Positions 18,796 through 27,853 of a stretch of DNA of 64,000 bases are shown here, piece by piece; the stretch's first letter is position 1; the number at the start of each line of letters is the position of its first letter. The notes below the pieces were generated by a model. The model saw only the letters and a list, made by a program, of their open reading frames with translations. It did no database searches and had not been told where the DNA came from. The translations under genes were made by a program, and so were the position numbers. Origin of the DNA: Asticcacaulis benevestitus DSM 16100 = ATCC BAA-896 (GTDB lineage: Bacteria > Pseudomonadota > Alphaproteobacteria > Caulobacterales > Caulobacteraceae); the NCBI RefSeq assembly GCF_000376105.1, contig NZ_AQWM01000015.1, positions 37,526-101,525 on the forward strand. Direction: 5' to 3'.

Positions 18796-19818
18796 TTACC
18801 TGTTCTTGCGCTGCAAGGTCCTGTTGCCACGCGGCCCGGTCTGGACCGGGGTATTGCTGACGTTCTCTTCGAGCAGTTTGCGCCAGCGCGCCACACGCTC
18901 TTCATCGAGTGCGCCGGACGCAACCGCGGCGCGCACCGCACAGCCTGGCTCGTGGGCGTGGCTGCAGTCGCTGAACTTGCACAAGGGTGCCAGTTCGGTG
19001 ATTTCGGCAAACAGGGTGTCGATACCATAGGCCACGTCACCGACGTGCAGATTGCGCATCCCCGGTGTGTCGATGATCCATCCCCCGCCCGACATGGCAT
19101 GGAGAGAGCGGGCGGTTGTGGTGTGGCGGCCTTTGGCATCCTGCTCGCGGATCCCGCCCGTCTGTTGTGGAGACTGGCCAGCGCCGGCCAGGGTATTGAC
19201 GAGGGTCGATTTGCCCACGCCTGAGGAGCCCACGAGGGCTACAGTCTGGCCTTTTAGACACCAGGGCGCCAAGGCCGTCGCGGCCTCGTCCGACCGGGCA
19301 TTGAGCGTAACTACGGGAAGGTCACGCTGTAAGCCAGCGGCCTGACGGGCATAGGTCTCGGCATCTGAGACTGTATCGGCCTTGGTCAGGACGAGCACCG
19401 GCGTCGTGCCGGCTTCATTCGCCATCACCAGATAGCGCTCCAGACGCGCCGGGTTGAAGTCGGCATTGCATGAGGTCACGATAAACAGGGTATCGACATT
19501 GGCCGCGGCAAGCTGTTGCATGTGCTGGCCCTCGACATGCCGTTGCAGGACCGTTTTGCGATCGAGGCGCCGGTGCAGAAGGAGGGTGTCCGGTGTGACG
19601 AGCACCCAGTCGCCCACGGCATATTCGGCGGTGTTGGCGCGCGGCGGCAGGGTGAGCCGCAGAAGTCCGGTGTCCGAGATGACGCTCAAGCGGGCGCGAT
19701 GCACCTCAGCGATGCGGTAAGGCCGATAGCCTTCGTCGTCCGCACCCATCTGATCGGCAAAGACTTCGGACCATCCCAGGTCGAGCATGAAGGGGAGATT
19801 GTCGATCGCGCTCTCCAC
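18796..19818 (-). CDS. rsgA: ribosome small-subunit-dependent GTPase A
   Basis: 340 aa. A circularly permuted GTPase: N-terminal OB fold, then TKAD (G4) before the P-loop VGSSGVGKSTLVNTL (about 194-208) and DTPGMRNL (G3). The C-terminal zinc-binding motif CKFSDCSHAHEPGC is intact. RsgA binds the 30S subunit late in its assembly and releases with GTP hydrolysis. It is a housekeeping gene lying between the two halves of the glycan locus, 115 bp downstream of the GH85 gene. Confidence 0.95.
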   Translation of the reverse strand: MESAIDNLPFMLDLGWSEVFADQMGADDEGYRPYRIAEVHRARLSVISDTGLLRLTLPPRANTAEYAVGDWVLVTPDTLLLHRRLDRKTVLQRHVEGQHMQQLAAANVDTLFIVTSCNADFNPARLERYLVMANEAGTTPVLVLTKADTVSDAETYARQAAGLQRDLPVVTLNARSDEAATALAPWCLKGQTVALVGSSGVGKSTLVNTLAGAGQSPQQTGGIREQDAKGRHTTTARSLHAMSGGGWIIDTPGMRNLHVGDVAYGIDTLFAEITELAPLCKFSDCSHAHEPGCAVRAAVASGALDEERVARWRKLLEENVSNTPVQTGPRGNRTLQRKNR

Positions 19819-19932
19819 TTACATTGGTTCCGAAGGCCACGACCTTGCGTTCAAGACAAACTCTCTGACTGTCATCACGCCGTGATAGCAGATGTCTTGC
19901 TCAAGAGACATGTAATTCGCGTCTGCGACGCG

Positions 19933-22149
19933 TCACACCCAGTTAAAGGTCACGATCGCCGGTTTCCCATCGCCCGGCACCAGATGCAGGACGGTTTGGC
20001 CTGCGCCCTTTTCGCGCGGCAGGTCGCTGACATAGTAGGCGTCGCCGGTAATGCGGCCAAGCCAGGTCTTGCCCTTACCTGTCACGGCCAGGATATCATA
20101 ATAGGGCACGCTGGCATCGAGGGTCCACTGAAGCTGCAGCTCGGCTGACTGACCGCCAGACTGAACGCGGCTTTGTGCGATTTTGAAGCCTTGCGGCTGA
20201 GCGGGGCTGACCCTTGTGACATCGGTCAGCGACAGCTCGCCGATATTGACGCGGTAGGCCGTGGTCTTGCCGGAGGAGGCGAAGCCCAGCGACACGACCG
20301 CCAGGGTGCGGCCCGCATACTTGGCGAGACTTTGCGCCCACTGTTTCCAGCTGGATGTGAGCGCCTTGCCGGCCTTGATGTTGATCCACTCGGTGACTTG
20401 GGGTGCGTCCTCGAAGACCAGGCCGGCCTTCATCAGACCGCGTGCGCCGCCCTTAAAAACGAGGCCAAGCGTGGTCTTGTTGTCGACCGCGATCTTCGTT
20501 TTATAGAGACGCACCTCCATGGCGTTCTCGGCGCCAAGCTTGCCAGTGATCGCCAGCGATGCGCCGCCATTATAAGCGTCGTCGAAATCGTAATCGACCT
20601 CCAGCAGGCCTTCGGCACCCGTATCGGCGTTGAGCGGACGGTCGAGCGGCTTGGTCCACCACGCCCAGGTCGGCAGCACGTCCTGAATGCCAAGGTTGAA
20701 CCACGGCGTTTCGGCGACCTTGACGCCGTCAAGGAAGAAACGGTCGCCTTCGCCGGTATTGAACCGCGTCACGAAGGGCAGGGCACCTATCATCGAGCGC
20801 TCGGCGATGAAGTTGGCAACGCCATAGGTAATCGGCAGGCGCAACTGGTCGGTCGGTTTGCCGGGTGCTTCGTAGTCGGTATAGATCTTGCGCACATCGG
20901 CCGGACCGTAGATGACGGCTTCTGCGGCGGTCGGCGTATTGTTACGCGCCGGATTGCCCGACTTGCCCGACCAGAACTGACGATGCAGGCGATACCAGGC
21001 CTTACGGGTGCGCTTCGGGTCGGTCAGATCAGCGAGGTCTTCGCGGTCCTGCGCCGACAGGCTGGTCGAGGCCTTGAGCTGATCAAGGCGGGCGCGACCG
21101 ATCTTGCGCAGGCCGTCTTCGGCACTATAGACCTGCAAACCACCGGAGGCGGGGCCGCCATTGGGCGTCACGACAACCGGCGCCATCAGGCCGAGATAGC
21201 CGGGCCCCGGATAGAGCTGTAGGCCATAATAGATATTGCGCGGATCGTATTGCGGCAGGGCGAGGGTCGAGACGTCCGGTATCGGATGGCCGGAACAGCA
21301 TCCGCGCGTCAGGCCGTAATTGCTCCAGCCCTGATCGAGCATCATTGAATTGGCGCGGGGCGCATCGGCTTCGCGCGGACGGCCATCGACATGAGGCGAG
21401 CCCGGCCAGACGGCGGCCGCATCGGTATAGCCGTTATAATACTGGATGTGGAAGTCGCCAAGACCTTGTCTGGCGGCTTCGACCTGCATCAAACCAATCA
21501 GGTCTTGCACCGCGCGGGCGTCGTCGTCCGTATAGCTCTCGAAATTGACAAAATAACCGTCGAAACCGAAATAGGCGGCCAGGTTGACGAGCTTTTGGGC
21601 GACTTCGGCGCGTGGCAGGTCCGAGCCGTCGAACATGCGTTTGTCGGGCTGGAACATGGTGGCCAGGATGCGCGCGCCATTGCGGTGGGCGGCGTCGATC
21701 AGGGCGGCATTGGGCACATAGCCGGTCGTGTTCCAGGCGACGACGATATCCTGATACTGCCATGAGCGCTCGACATGGACGCGGCTGCGCGCGCCGGTCT
21801 GGTAGCGCGTCCGGTTCAGATCCTCATCCGGCCCGGCCAGGGTCAGGTAGGCGGCCAGGAGCGTGCCGCCGGGCACATCGGGATTTTGCGCCGGATGCGC
21901 TTGCGTGGCGGCAAAGGGCGCGATGCGCTTGGCGCGGCGGACATGCGACCGGAAGAAGGGCGCTGACGGGTTGGTGTCCGGATCGTAGGCCTTGAAGGCG
22001 TCCCACGGATCTGCGCCGGTCAGGGGATAGGCCGGGGCGATACTGACTATGTCCGTCGCGCGCGCCATGGCGGCCGGCAGGGTGAGCATGGCGGCTGTGG
22101 CGCCGGCAAGGGTCATGAACTGGCGGCGGGAAGCGTCAAGGCGGGTCAT
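19933..22149 (-). CDS. GH85 endo-beta-N-acetylglucosaminidase
   Basis: 738 aa with a Tat signal (ASRRQFMTLAGATAAML). GH85 features: SWQYQDIVVAWNTTGYVPN (about 129-147), DAAHRNGARILATMFQPD, and the catalytic strand FDGYFVNFESY, where Asn202 and Glu204 match the paired asparagine and glutamate of the family. YYGLQLYPGPGYLG follows, and C-terminal beta-domains extend to the end. GH85 enzymes cut between the two core GlcNAc residues of N-glycans, mostly high-mannose types. It is 35 bp downstream of the GH29 gene on the same strand. Confidence 0.9.
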   Translation of the reverse strand: MTRLDASRRQFMTLAGATAAMLTLPAAMARATDIVSIAPAYPLTGADPWDAFKAYDPDTNPSAPFFRSHVRRAKRIAPFAATQAHPAQNPDVPGGTLLAAYLTLAGPDEDLNRTRYQTGARSRVHVERSWQYQDIVVAWNTTGYVPNAALIDAAHRNGARILATMFQPDKRMFDGSDLPRAEVAQKLVNLAAYFGFDGYFVNFESYTDDDARAVQDLIGLMQVEAARQGLGDFHIQYYNGYTDAAAVWPGSPHVDGRPREADAPRANSMMLDQGWSNYGLTRGCCSGHPIPDVSTLALPQYDPRNIYYGLQLYPGPGYLGLMAPVVVTPNGGPASGGLQVYSAEDGLRKIGRARLDQLKASTSLSAQDREDLADLTDPKRTRKAWYRLHRQFWSGKSGNPARNNTPTAAEAVIYGPADVRKIYTDYEAPGKPTDQLRLPITYGVANFIAERSMIGALPFVTRFNTGEGDRFFLDGVKVAETPWFNLGIQDVLPTWAWWTKPLDRPLNADTGAEGLLEVDYDFDDAYNGGASLAITGKLGAENAMEVRLYKTKIAVDNKTTLGLVFKGGARGLMKAGLVFEDAPQVTEWINIKAGKALTSSWKQWAQSLAKYAGRTLAVVSLGFASSGKTTAYRVNIGELSLTDVTRVSPAQPQGFKIAQSRVQSGGQSAELQLQWTLDASVPYYDILAVTGKGKTWLGRITGDAYYVSDLPREKGAGQTVLHLVPGDGKPAIVTFNWV

Positions 22150-22184
22150 GGTATCTCTGATCTGTAGCGGGCGGTAACGGGCGT

Positions 22185-24284
22185 TTAGCGGGTGATGATG
22201 CCGAGGCTGCCGGTGACGATGATGGGCTTGTCCTGTACGGCGCGTGGCAGGCGCAGGCGCAGGTAACGGCCCTGATGCGGGGCGGCAAAGCGGATCTTCT
22301 GTTCGGTGCGGCTGGCGGCGATGTTGGAGAATTCGCCGCTGGCGACCGGCTGGCCCCAGGTCTTGCCATCTTCGCTGACGAAGGCCTCGTACCCGGCGGG
22401 TGCGCCCATGCGGGCGACGATATCGACGCCTAAGAAGATATCATGGACGGCCGGGCGCAGGGTGAAGCCCTTCAGAGTATAACTCTTGGCGAGATCAAGG
22501 ACGATATCGACCGGCTGGCCCTCCGTGCCGGCGAATGTGCCGCCTTTCAGCAGGTTCTCCGGCGCATCGCCATTGGCGGCCAGCACCTTCCAAAGAGTGG
22601 GTGACACGTCGAAGTCGCGTGTGATCGGCGCACTGGTCACGCCGGTCTCAGACCGTCGGGCGATCGCCGTCACGATGCCGCCATCACTCAAAGCGAAGGG
22701 GGCGGTAAACAGGGGCGAGGCGGCGGTGGGTGTCGTACCGTCGAGGGTATAGTGCACTTCAAGGCCTTTTTCAGGCGCCGACAGGGTAACGATCCCTTGC
22801 TGATCACGGCTGATAGCGGGTTCTTCAAGCGTATCGGGCAGGCGGAACAGCCCAAAATTATTAATAACCGGCGAGGCGGCGGCGGTCAGGATGCGCACAC
22901 GGACGCGCGTCGTTGTCACCGGCTGGCTGAGGCGGATGAGGCGTTCGTCGCCGATCGCGGTGTGTTGGGCAATCTCGGCCCAGGCGCCGTCTTTCCAGAT
23001 GTCGACAGCATAGTCATGGACCCGCACGCCGAGCGTCAGGTCTTCCGACAGGCGGATCACGTCGAAGGTCGCAGGCTTTTGCAAGGCCACGTCAAGCCAA
23101 GCGCCTGCCGTATCGCGCTCGGCGGCGGCCCAGAAGCTCGTGGTGGAAAGCGCATTGTCTGCGGCGAGGGCGGTATTGAAACGGCTGCTCGCCGTTACCT
23201 TGGCGCCCAGAGCCAGGTTTTTGGCAAAACCGGCATCGCGGATGGCCTTCCAGGCTTTCAGCGAGGCGACATCGGCATCGGGTATGCGCCCCCGGCGGTC
23301 GGGCGCCAGGTTGAGCAGCAGATTGGTGCCGCGGCCGACCGATTCAAAATAGATCTTGGTCAGGTTGGCGGCGGAACGCGGCGCTTCGTCGGCGTGCCAG
23401 AACCAGCCGGGACGGATCGAGACGTTGGTTTCAGCCGGATCCCATATGGGGCCTCCGAGTACACCACTATTGGCCTTTTGCTGGCTGTAGGTCGAGGTGT
23501 CCCACGTTGGCCAGCACGGATCACCCGCGACGCCTTGCTCGTTGCCGACCCAGCGAATGTCCATGTGCTCGTCGGCGAACATGACGGCGTCGGGCTGGTT
23601 CTTGCGCACCAGGGCGCGCACCTTGTCCCACTGATAATAGGTCTGGTCGATCTTGCGACGTTCGCGTGCTCCGCCATAGTAGCCGTCGCCGCCATTGGCG
23701 CCATCGAACCAGACCTCGAACAGTTTGCCATACTGCGTGGTCAGTTCTTCGAGCTGGTTATGGTAATACTCAACATAGGCCGGGCGGCCATATTCGGCGT
23801 GATTGCGGTCCCACGGCGACAGATAGACGCCAAAGGCCAAGCCGTGACGGCGGCAAGCATCGGAGATCTCGCCGACGATATCACCCTTGCCGTTTTTGTA
23901 GGGACTGTTTTTCACCGAATGTTCGGTATAGCGGCTGGGCCACAGGCAGAAACCGTCATGGTGTTTGGCGGTAAGGACAAGACCCGTCAGGCCACCGGAC
24001 TTGGCGGCTTCGACGATCTGGTCGGCGCTGAAATCTGTCGGGTTGAACAGGGATTCCGACTCGTCGCCAAATCCCCATTCGCGATCGGTGAAGGTGTTGA
24101 TGGTGAAGTGCATGAAGGCATAGGTGTTACGCTTATGCCAGGCCAGTTGGCGCGGTGAGGGCGTGGCGCCAAACGGTTTGGGACGCGCGGTCGAACCTGC
24201 GAAAGCGCTCGCCGCAGACAGGCTGGCGGCGGTGGCCGCGCCCATGATCAAAAGGTGGCGTCGTGTCGAAGTGGTCATGTCCAT
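22185..24284 (-). CDS. GH29 alpha-L-fucosidase with discoidin-like and C-terminal domains
   Basis: 699 aa from ATG 24284, chosen because AGGAAG precedes it and it opens a Tat signal (TSTRRHLLIMGAATAAS). The GH29 barrel contains AKHHDGFCLWPS, GVYLSPWDRN and the nucleophile Asp194 in LFEVWFDGANGG. RPGWFWHADE and GRGTNLLLNLAPDRRG are further hallmarks. A carbohydrate-binding (F5/8 type C-like) region and a chitobiase-type C-terminal module (LEVHYTLDGTTPTAASPLF) follow. It would remove core or antennal fucose from N-glycans. Probably co-transcribed with GH85. Confidence 0.92.
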   Translation of the reverse strand: MDMTTSTRRHLLIMGAATAASLSAASAFAGSTARPKPFGATPSPRQLAWHKRNTYAFMHFTINTFTDREWGFGDESESLFNPTDFSADQIVEAAKSGGLTGLVLTAKHHDGFCLWPSRYTEHSVKNSPYKNGKGDIVGEISDACRRHGLAFGVYLSPWDRNHAEYGRPAYVEYYHNQLEELTTQYGKLFEVWFDGANGGDGYYGGARERRKIDQTYYQWDKVRALVRKNQPDAVMFADEHMDIRWVGNEQGVAGDPCWPTWDTSTYSQQKANSGVLGGPIWDPAETNVSIRPGWFWHADEAPRSAANLTKIYFESVGRGTNLLLNLAPDRRGRIPDADVASLKAWKAIRDAGFAKNLALGAKVTASSRFNTALAADNALSTTSFWAAAERDTAGAWLDVALQKPATFDVIRLSEDLTLGVRVHDYAVDIWKDGAWAEIAQHTAIGDERLIRLSQPVTTTRVRVRILTAAASPVINNFGLFRLPDTLEEPAISRDQQGIVTLSAPEKGLEVHYTLDGTTPTAASPLFTAPFALSDGGIVTAIARRSETGVTSAPITRDFDVSPTLWKVLAANGDAPENLLKGGTFAGTEGQPVDIVLDLAKSYTLKGFTLRPAVHDIFLGVDIVARMGAPAGYEAFVSEDGKTWGQPVASGEFSNIAASRTEQKIRFAAPHQGRYLRLRLPRAVQDKPIIVTGSLGIITR

Positions 24285-24402
24285 CCTTGCTTCCTGCCCT
24301 TGGATCAACGCTTCGTCCCCAACGATAAGGGGCGACAACATTTACTTAGGAGCGAAATACGGCGTCAGGCTATTGTGGATTCGCAGCCTGAACTGCCTCT
24401 TA

Positions 24403-24415
24403 TTGGTCATGACAA
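24403..24415. promoter_or_regulatory. candidate GntR operator before the GH29-GH85 unit
   Basis: TTGGTCATGACAA has the palindromic core GTCATGAC at 24406-24413. It lies about 120 bp upstream of the fucosidase start, between that gene and the first GntR gene. It fits the GTNATNAC pattern shared with three other sites in this locus, and the GT-n-at-n-AC form expected for HutC-type GntR regulators. Function is inferred. Confidence 0.45.
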
Positions 24416-24470
24416 CTCTACCGATGCCTTTGGGATTGGCAACGATAAAAATCGTTTCCCTGATAAAAAT

Positions 24471-25211
24471 TTATGGGTTGTAACTGAGCTCGGACATCAG
24501 GTCGTAGGCGTCGCCGCGATAATAGGACTGGGTGAACTCCGCCGGGCGGCCATCCGCGAGAAAGCCGCGGCGCTCGATCAAAAGGCCGGGTGAGCCCACC
24601 GGGATGCCGAGGAGACCGGCCTGTTCGGCATTGAAGGCGACGGCGCGCAGGCGTTGCAGGGCGCGGATCGGGCGTGTGCCGAACTGCTCCATAGCTTCAT
24701 AAAGGGACTCGTTGACCGATTCGAGCGAGGGCAGGCAATCGCCGGGCACGGTGGAATAGTCGAGGCCCATGGACACGCCATCGGCGAAGCGCATGCGATT
24801 GAAGCGATAAACCAGGCTGCCAGGCGACAGTCCCATGGTCATGGCCTCTTCCGGATTGACGCTGCCTGCCGATTTCGACAGCCACTTGCTGCTGGGCACG
24901 CGGCCTCGCGAGATCATGTCCTCGGTAAAGGAGGACATCTTGGAATAGCTCTTTTCGACGCGCGTGGCTACGAAGGTGCCGGCGCCCTGGCGGCGGGTCA
25001 AGAGGCCCTCATAAACCAGGCCATCCACCGCCTTGCGCACGGTGATGCGCGAGACATTGTAGGCTTCGGCCAGTTCACGCTCCGTGGGGATCGCGTCTTC
25101 GGGCGCCAGTTGGCGGCTGGTAATCTGTTGCCGCAGCGACTCCTGAAGCTGGAGGTATAGGGAGGCGGTCTTGACGCTACCGTCTGAAGCAACACGTTTG
25201 GTCAACGTCAT
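24471..25211 (-). CDS. GntR family regulator, HutC/UTRA subfamily (first copy)
   Basis: 246 aa. An N-terminal winged helix (LYLQLQESLRQQI, then TERELAEAYNVSRITVRKAV at about 43-62) and the wing LLTRRQGAGTFV are followed by a UTRA ligand-binding domain (about 95-240) ending AEFTQSYYRGDAYDLMSEL. UTRA regulators often sense sugar phosphates such as GlcNAc-6-P. Placed between the GH29-GH85 unit and the kinase operon, it is the likely repressor of the N-glycan genes. AGGA precedes the ATG. A perfect palindrome 42 bp upstream suggests autoregulation. It is paralogous to the GntR gene at 25365. Confidence 0.92.
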   Translation of the reverse strand: MTLTKRVASDGSVKTASLYLQLQESLRQQITSRQLAPEDAIPTERELAEAYNVSRITVRKAVDGLVYEGLLTRRQGAGTFVATRVEKSYSKMSSFTEDMISRGRVPSSKWLSKSAGSVNPEEAMTMGLSPGSLVYRFNRMRFADGVSMGLDYSTVPGDCLPSLESVNESLYEAMEQFGTRPIRALQRLRAVAFNAEQAGLLGIPVGSPGLLIERRGFLADGRPAEFTQSYYRGDAYDLMSELSYNP

Positions 25212-25252
25212 CTATTCCTGCGGCCCCGGTTCAATTTTTATACAACAGGCTA

Positions 25253-25264
25253 TTGTTATAACAA
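25253..25264. promoter_or_regulatory. candidate GntR operator (perfect 12-bp palindrome)
   Basis: TTGTTATAACAA is a perfect 12-bp palindrome 42 bp upstream of the first GntR gene. It is part of a longer word GGCTATTGTYATAWCAA that recurs at 27980-27996 in front of the kinase gene. The core GTTATAAC matches the pattern GTNATNAC. Binding is inferred from the pattern and its placement. Confidence 0.55.
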
Positions 25265-25364
25265 CCGTCAGAGGGCTGCCTTTTTTATATATGACATTGG
25301 TATTATAGGGTCAATTTGAATTTCCGCATTATGCCCTGACCATAACGTGACGGTCTCGCGCGTC

Positions 25365-26150
25365 TCAGGCGGGAACGAAAGGCGTGGCCTGGTCTTTCGA
25401 CAGGTTGGTGGCGCCTTCGGTCAGGGAAATCTCGGCTATCACATCGGAGGCATCGCCGCGATACCAGGCGCGTGTCAGTTCGGCGGTCCGGCCGTCACGC
25501 AGGTAACCCTGGCGCTCTATGAACAGGCCGGGCGTGCCGGTCTCAACCTTCAGCAATTTGGCCTCCTCGGCCGCGAGCGCTATGGCGCGCAAGCGTTGCA
25601 GCGTACGGCTGGGGGCATTGCCAGCCTCCCTCAGGGCGCTGTAGAGCGACTCTTCGACGGTATGTTCCGATGGCAGGCAATACCACGGCACCAGAGATAT
25701 CTCGGTGGCGATGGGGCTTAAGTCGACATAGCGAACGCGTTTGAAGCGGTAGACGCGGGCGCCCGGACCCAGGTCGAGGGCGATGGCGTCCTGCGGCGTC
25801 ACCGTGTCGATGCTGCGGTCCGTCACGACGCTATGCGTGCTGCCTGCGCTGATGGCCATGTCTTCACCTAAGCCCTTAAGTCCGGACGTCTGGGTGATGG
25901 CGCGCGCCGTTGCGTAGGTGCCGGCGCCCTGACGACGCGTCAGGAGGCCCTTGCGCTGCAGATCGCCAAGGGCGCGGCGCACGGTCATGCGTGAGATGCC
26001 GTAGCGCTCGGCGAGGTCACGTTCGGTGGGCAAGGGGGCGCTGCTGCTCGTATCGCCGTCGAGAATAGCGTCGCGCAGGACGCGCTCCAACTGAAGATAG
26101 AGCGGTCCGCGCGTGGGTGCCAGGTCCGGCAATCTGTGCAAAAACGTCAT
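25365..26150 (-). CDS. GntR family regulator, HutC/UTRA subfamily (second copy)
   Basis: 261 aa with the same architecture as the gene at 24471: winged helix (PLYLQLERVLRDAI, TERDLAERYGISRMTVRRAL), wing LLTRRQGAGTY, and UTRA domain ending AELTRAWYRGDASDVIAEI. It starts 27 bp after cutC and is probably the last gene of the kinase-cutC-regulator operon. Two related regulators side by side suggest either different effectors or different subsets of the pathway. No separate promoter is evident. Confidence 0.92.
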   Translation of the reverse strand: MTFLHRLPDLAPTRGPLYLQLERVLRDAILDGDTSSSAPLPTERDLAERYGISRMTVRRALGDLQRKGLLTRRQGAGTYATARAITQTSGLKGLGEDMAISAGSTHSVVTDRSIDTVTPQDAIALDLGPGARVYRFKRVRYVDLSPIATEISLVPWYCLPSEHTVEESLYSALREAGNAPSRTLQRLRAIALAAEEAKLLKVETGTPGLFIERQGYLRDGRTAELTRAWYRGDASDVIAEISLTEGATNLSKDQATPFVPA

Positions 26151-26177
26151 GTTACATCATCGCCGGCTTTTCGTCCG

Positions 26178-26936
26178 TCACTGGGCGGCGACGATATGGA
26201 AGGGCGCCAGGGCTTCACGCAGGTCTGTGACGCGCTGCCGGTCGGTACGGCGGTGATCGGCATAGCCAAAATCTGAGGCGCCTGACGTGACCGTCGCGGC
26301 CTTGCTGCAAGAACCATGGACCGCACGCACACCGGTGTTGCGGACGATCTCACCGACATTCTGCGCATGGATACCGACGCCAGCCATGATCTCGATGCGT
26401 GGCGTTGCGGGATGGCTTTGCAGATAGGTCATAAGCTTGGCGATGACGTCGACGCCCTCGATCGCCGATGGCGCGCAGCCTGAGGTCAGTAGGGTGTCGA
26501 TCGCGACGCTCTGGGCGAAGTTAAGCGCCACAAGCGGATCCGGCACCAGATCAAAACTGCGGTGCAGGGTGACCTTAAGGTCGGCGGCCCGGGCATGGTT
26601 GACCAGGCGCGAGAGCATGGGCTCATCCAGCTCACCGCTCAGCTGGTTGGCACCCACGACGACACCCTCCAGGCCAATGGCGGCCACCGAGTCGATATCA
26701 TCGAGCATCATGGTCAGCTCGGTCTCGCTGTAGGTAAAATCGCCCTGACGGGGACGGATCATGGCGCGGGTCGGGAAGCCGATAGACTTGGCCAGACGCA
26801 TCATGCCGATGCTGGGGGTCAGGCCGCCGATGCCGAGGCTGGCGCACAGTTCGATACGATCAGCGCCATGGGCGGCAGCGATCTCAAGGCCTTCGGCGGT
26901 ATCGACGCAGATTTCGAGCAAAATGGATCCGGTCAT
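26178..26936 (-). CDS. cutC: CutC family protein
   Basis: 252 aa, full length for the family. The N-terminus LLEICVDTAEGLEIAAAHGADRIELC (given here as LLEICVDTAEG and GADRIELCASLGIGGLTPS) and MIRPRQGDFTYSETE are strongly conserved CutC segments on a TIM-barrel fold. The name comes from copper tolerance in E. coli, but a direct copper role is disputed. Here the start overlaps the stop of the sugar-kinase gene by 4 bp (ATGA), and a GntR gene follows. The setting suggests a job in amino-sugar metabolism rather than copper, which is inference. Confidence 0.92.
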   Translation of the reverse strand: MTGSILLEICVDTAEGLEIAAAHGADRIELCASLGIGGLTPSIGMMRLAKSIGFPTRAMIRPRQGDFTYSETELTMMLDDIDSVAAIGLEGVVVGANQLSGELDEPMLSRLVNHARAADLKVTLHRSFDLVPDPLVALNFAQSVAIDTLLTSGCAPSAIEGVDVIAKLMTYLQSHPATPRIEIMAGVGIHAQNVGEIVRNTGVRAVHGSCSKAATVTSGASDFGYADHRRTDRQRVTDLREALAPFHIVAAQ

Positions 26937-27853
26937 GCGTCTTCCCTGAGCGCGATGGTAGCGTCATCTGGCTGGCGCGCCAGCAGAATAGCACCATCGA
27001 GAATGTCGGTCGCTGGTTCGGCCAAAACCGCCTTGGTGGCATCGGACAACCACGGCCGGATGTGGGGCCCCAGGCCGCCGACCAAGCACACGCGCGGGGC
27101 ACCAAGTTTGATTTGATGCGCGATGAAGGTGTCTATATCGGCGGCGGTCTGTTCAATCAGGCCGATGGCGATCCCATCGCGCTGGCGGGCGTGGTCGAAG
27201 ACGATGGGCGACAGCGCGCCGTAATCAGAAGGTCGCGCGCGTTCCGACCAGTCGATGATCGCGGCGGGATGGCCGAAATGGGCAATGAGCGCAAGAGCAA
27301 GGGGCGAGGCGGGGGCCAGGCCGTCATGGGCCTTCAACGCGGCGGCGACCGCATCGCGGCCTAGCGCGGCGGCGGAGCCCGTTTCGCTTAAAAGAAAGCC
27401 CCAGCCACCGACCGGATGGCCTTTGCCGCGGATGATGGCGTAGCTGGAACTGCCGGTGCCGGCGATCTGGATGCCACCGTCGCGGCCCTCAAAGGCGCCA
27501 AGGCAGGCGACATGATAATCGGCGGCGGCGCGCAGCGCGCCGAAATCTGCCTTTGGCGCGGCCTCAAGCGTGCGGGTGCAGTCGTTGGGCGTCACCACGC
27601 CGGCGAGGCCCAACCCCACGGCGGTTTGCGGGAAAATGTCACGTGTCAGGCCGGCCTTTGCCAGCGCCTTGTCGATCGACGCCATGATGTTGGTCCAGGC
27701 CAGATCGAGCCCTAAGCGGATATTGGCGGGGCCGCTTTCGGCCTCTCCAAGGATATCGCCTATCTCGTTACGCAGCCTTGCGCGGCATTTTGTACCGCCA
27801 CCATCAACACCAAGGTAAAAAGCGGGTGAAAAATTGCTTTTCATGACAATCAT
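26933..27853 (-). CDS. BadF/BadG/BcrA/BcrD-type kinase, probable N-acetylglucosamine kinase
   Basis: 306 aa of the ASKHA fold. The phosphate-1 loop FYLGVDGGGTKCRARL lies near the N-terminus, phosphate-2 is IQIAGTGSSSYAI (about 130-142), and VCLVGGLGPHI is near the end. The family includes eukaryotic-type GlcNAc kinases and bacterial glucosamine kinases. Cytoplasmic phosphorylation of imported GlcNAc would complete the N-glycan pathway. Two starts are possible: ATG 27853, with GGA spaced 5 nt upstream within a duplicated 14-bp unit, and ATG 27844. It heads an operon with cutC and a GntR gene. Confidence 0.86.
   Translation of the reverse strand: MIVMKSNFSPAFYLGVDGGGTKCRARLRNEIGDILGEAESGPANIRLGLDLAWTNIMASIDKALAKAGLTRDIFPQTAVGLGLAGVVTPNDCTRTLEAAPKADFGALRAAADYHVACLGAFEGRDGGIQIAGTGSSSYAIIRGKGHPVGGWGFLLSETGSAAALGRDAVAAALKAHDGLAPASPLALALIAHFGHPAAIIDWSERARPSDYGALSPIVFDHARQRDGIAIGLIEQTAADIDTFIAHQIKLGAPRVCLVGGLGPHIRPWLSDATKAVLAEPATDILDGAILLARQPDDATIALREDA

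Noticed and set aside
19918..19932. Small hairpin CGCGTC-TGC-GACGCG just after the GH85 stop as a terminator
   Set aside because: No T-run follows and the stem is only 6 bp.
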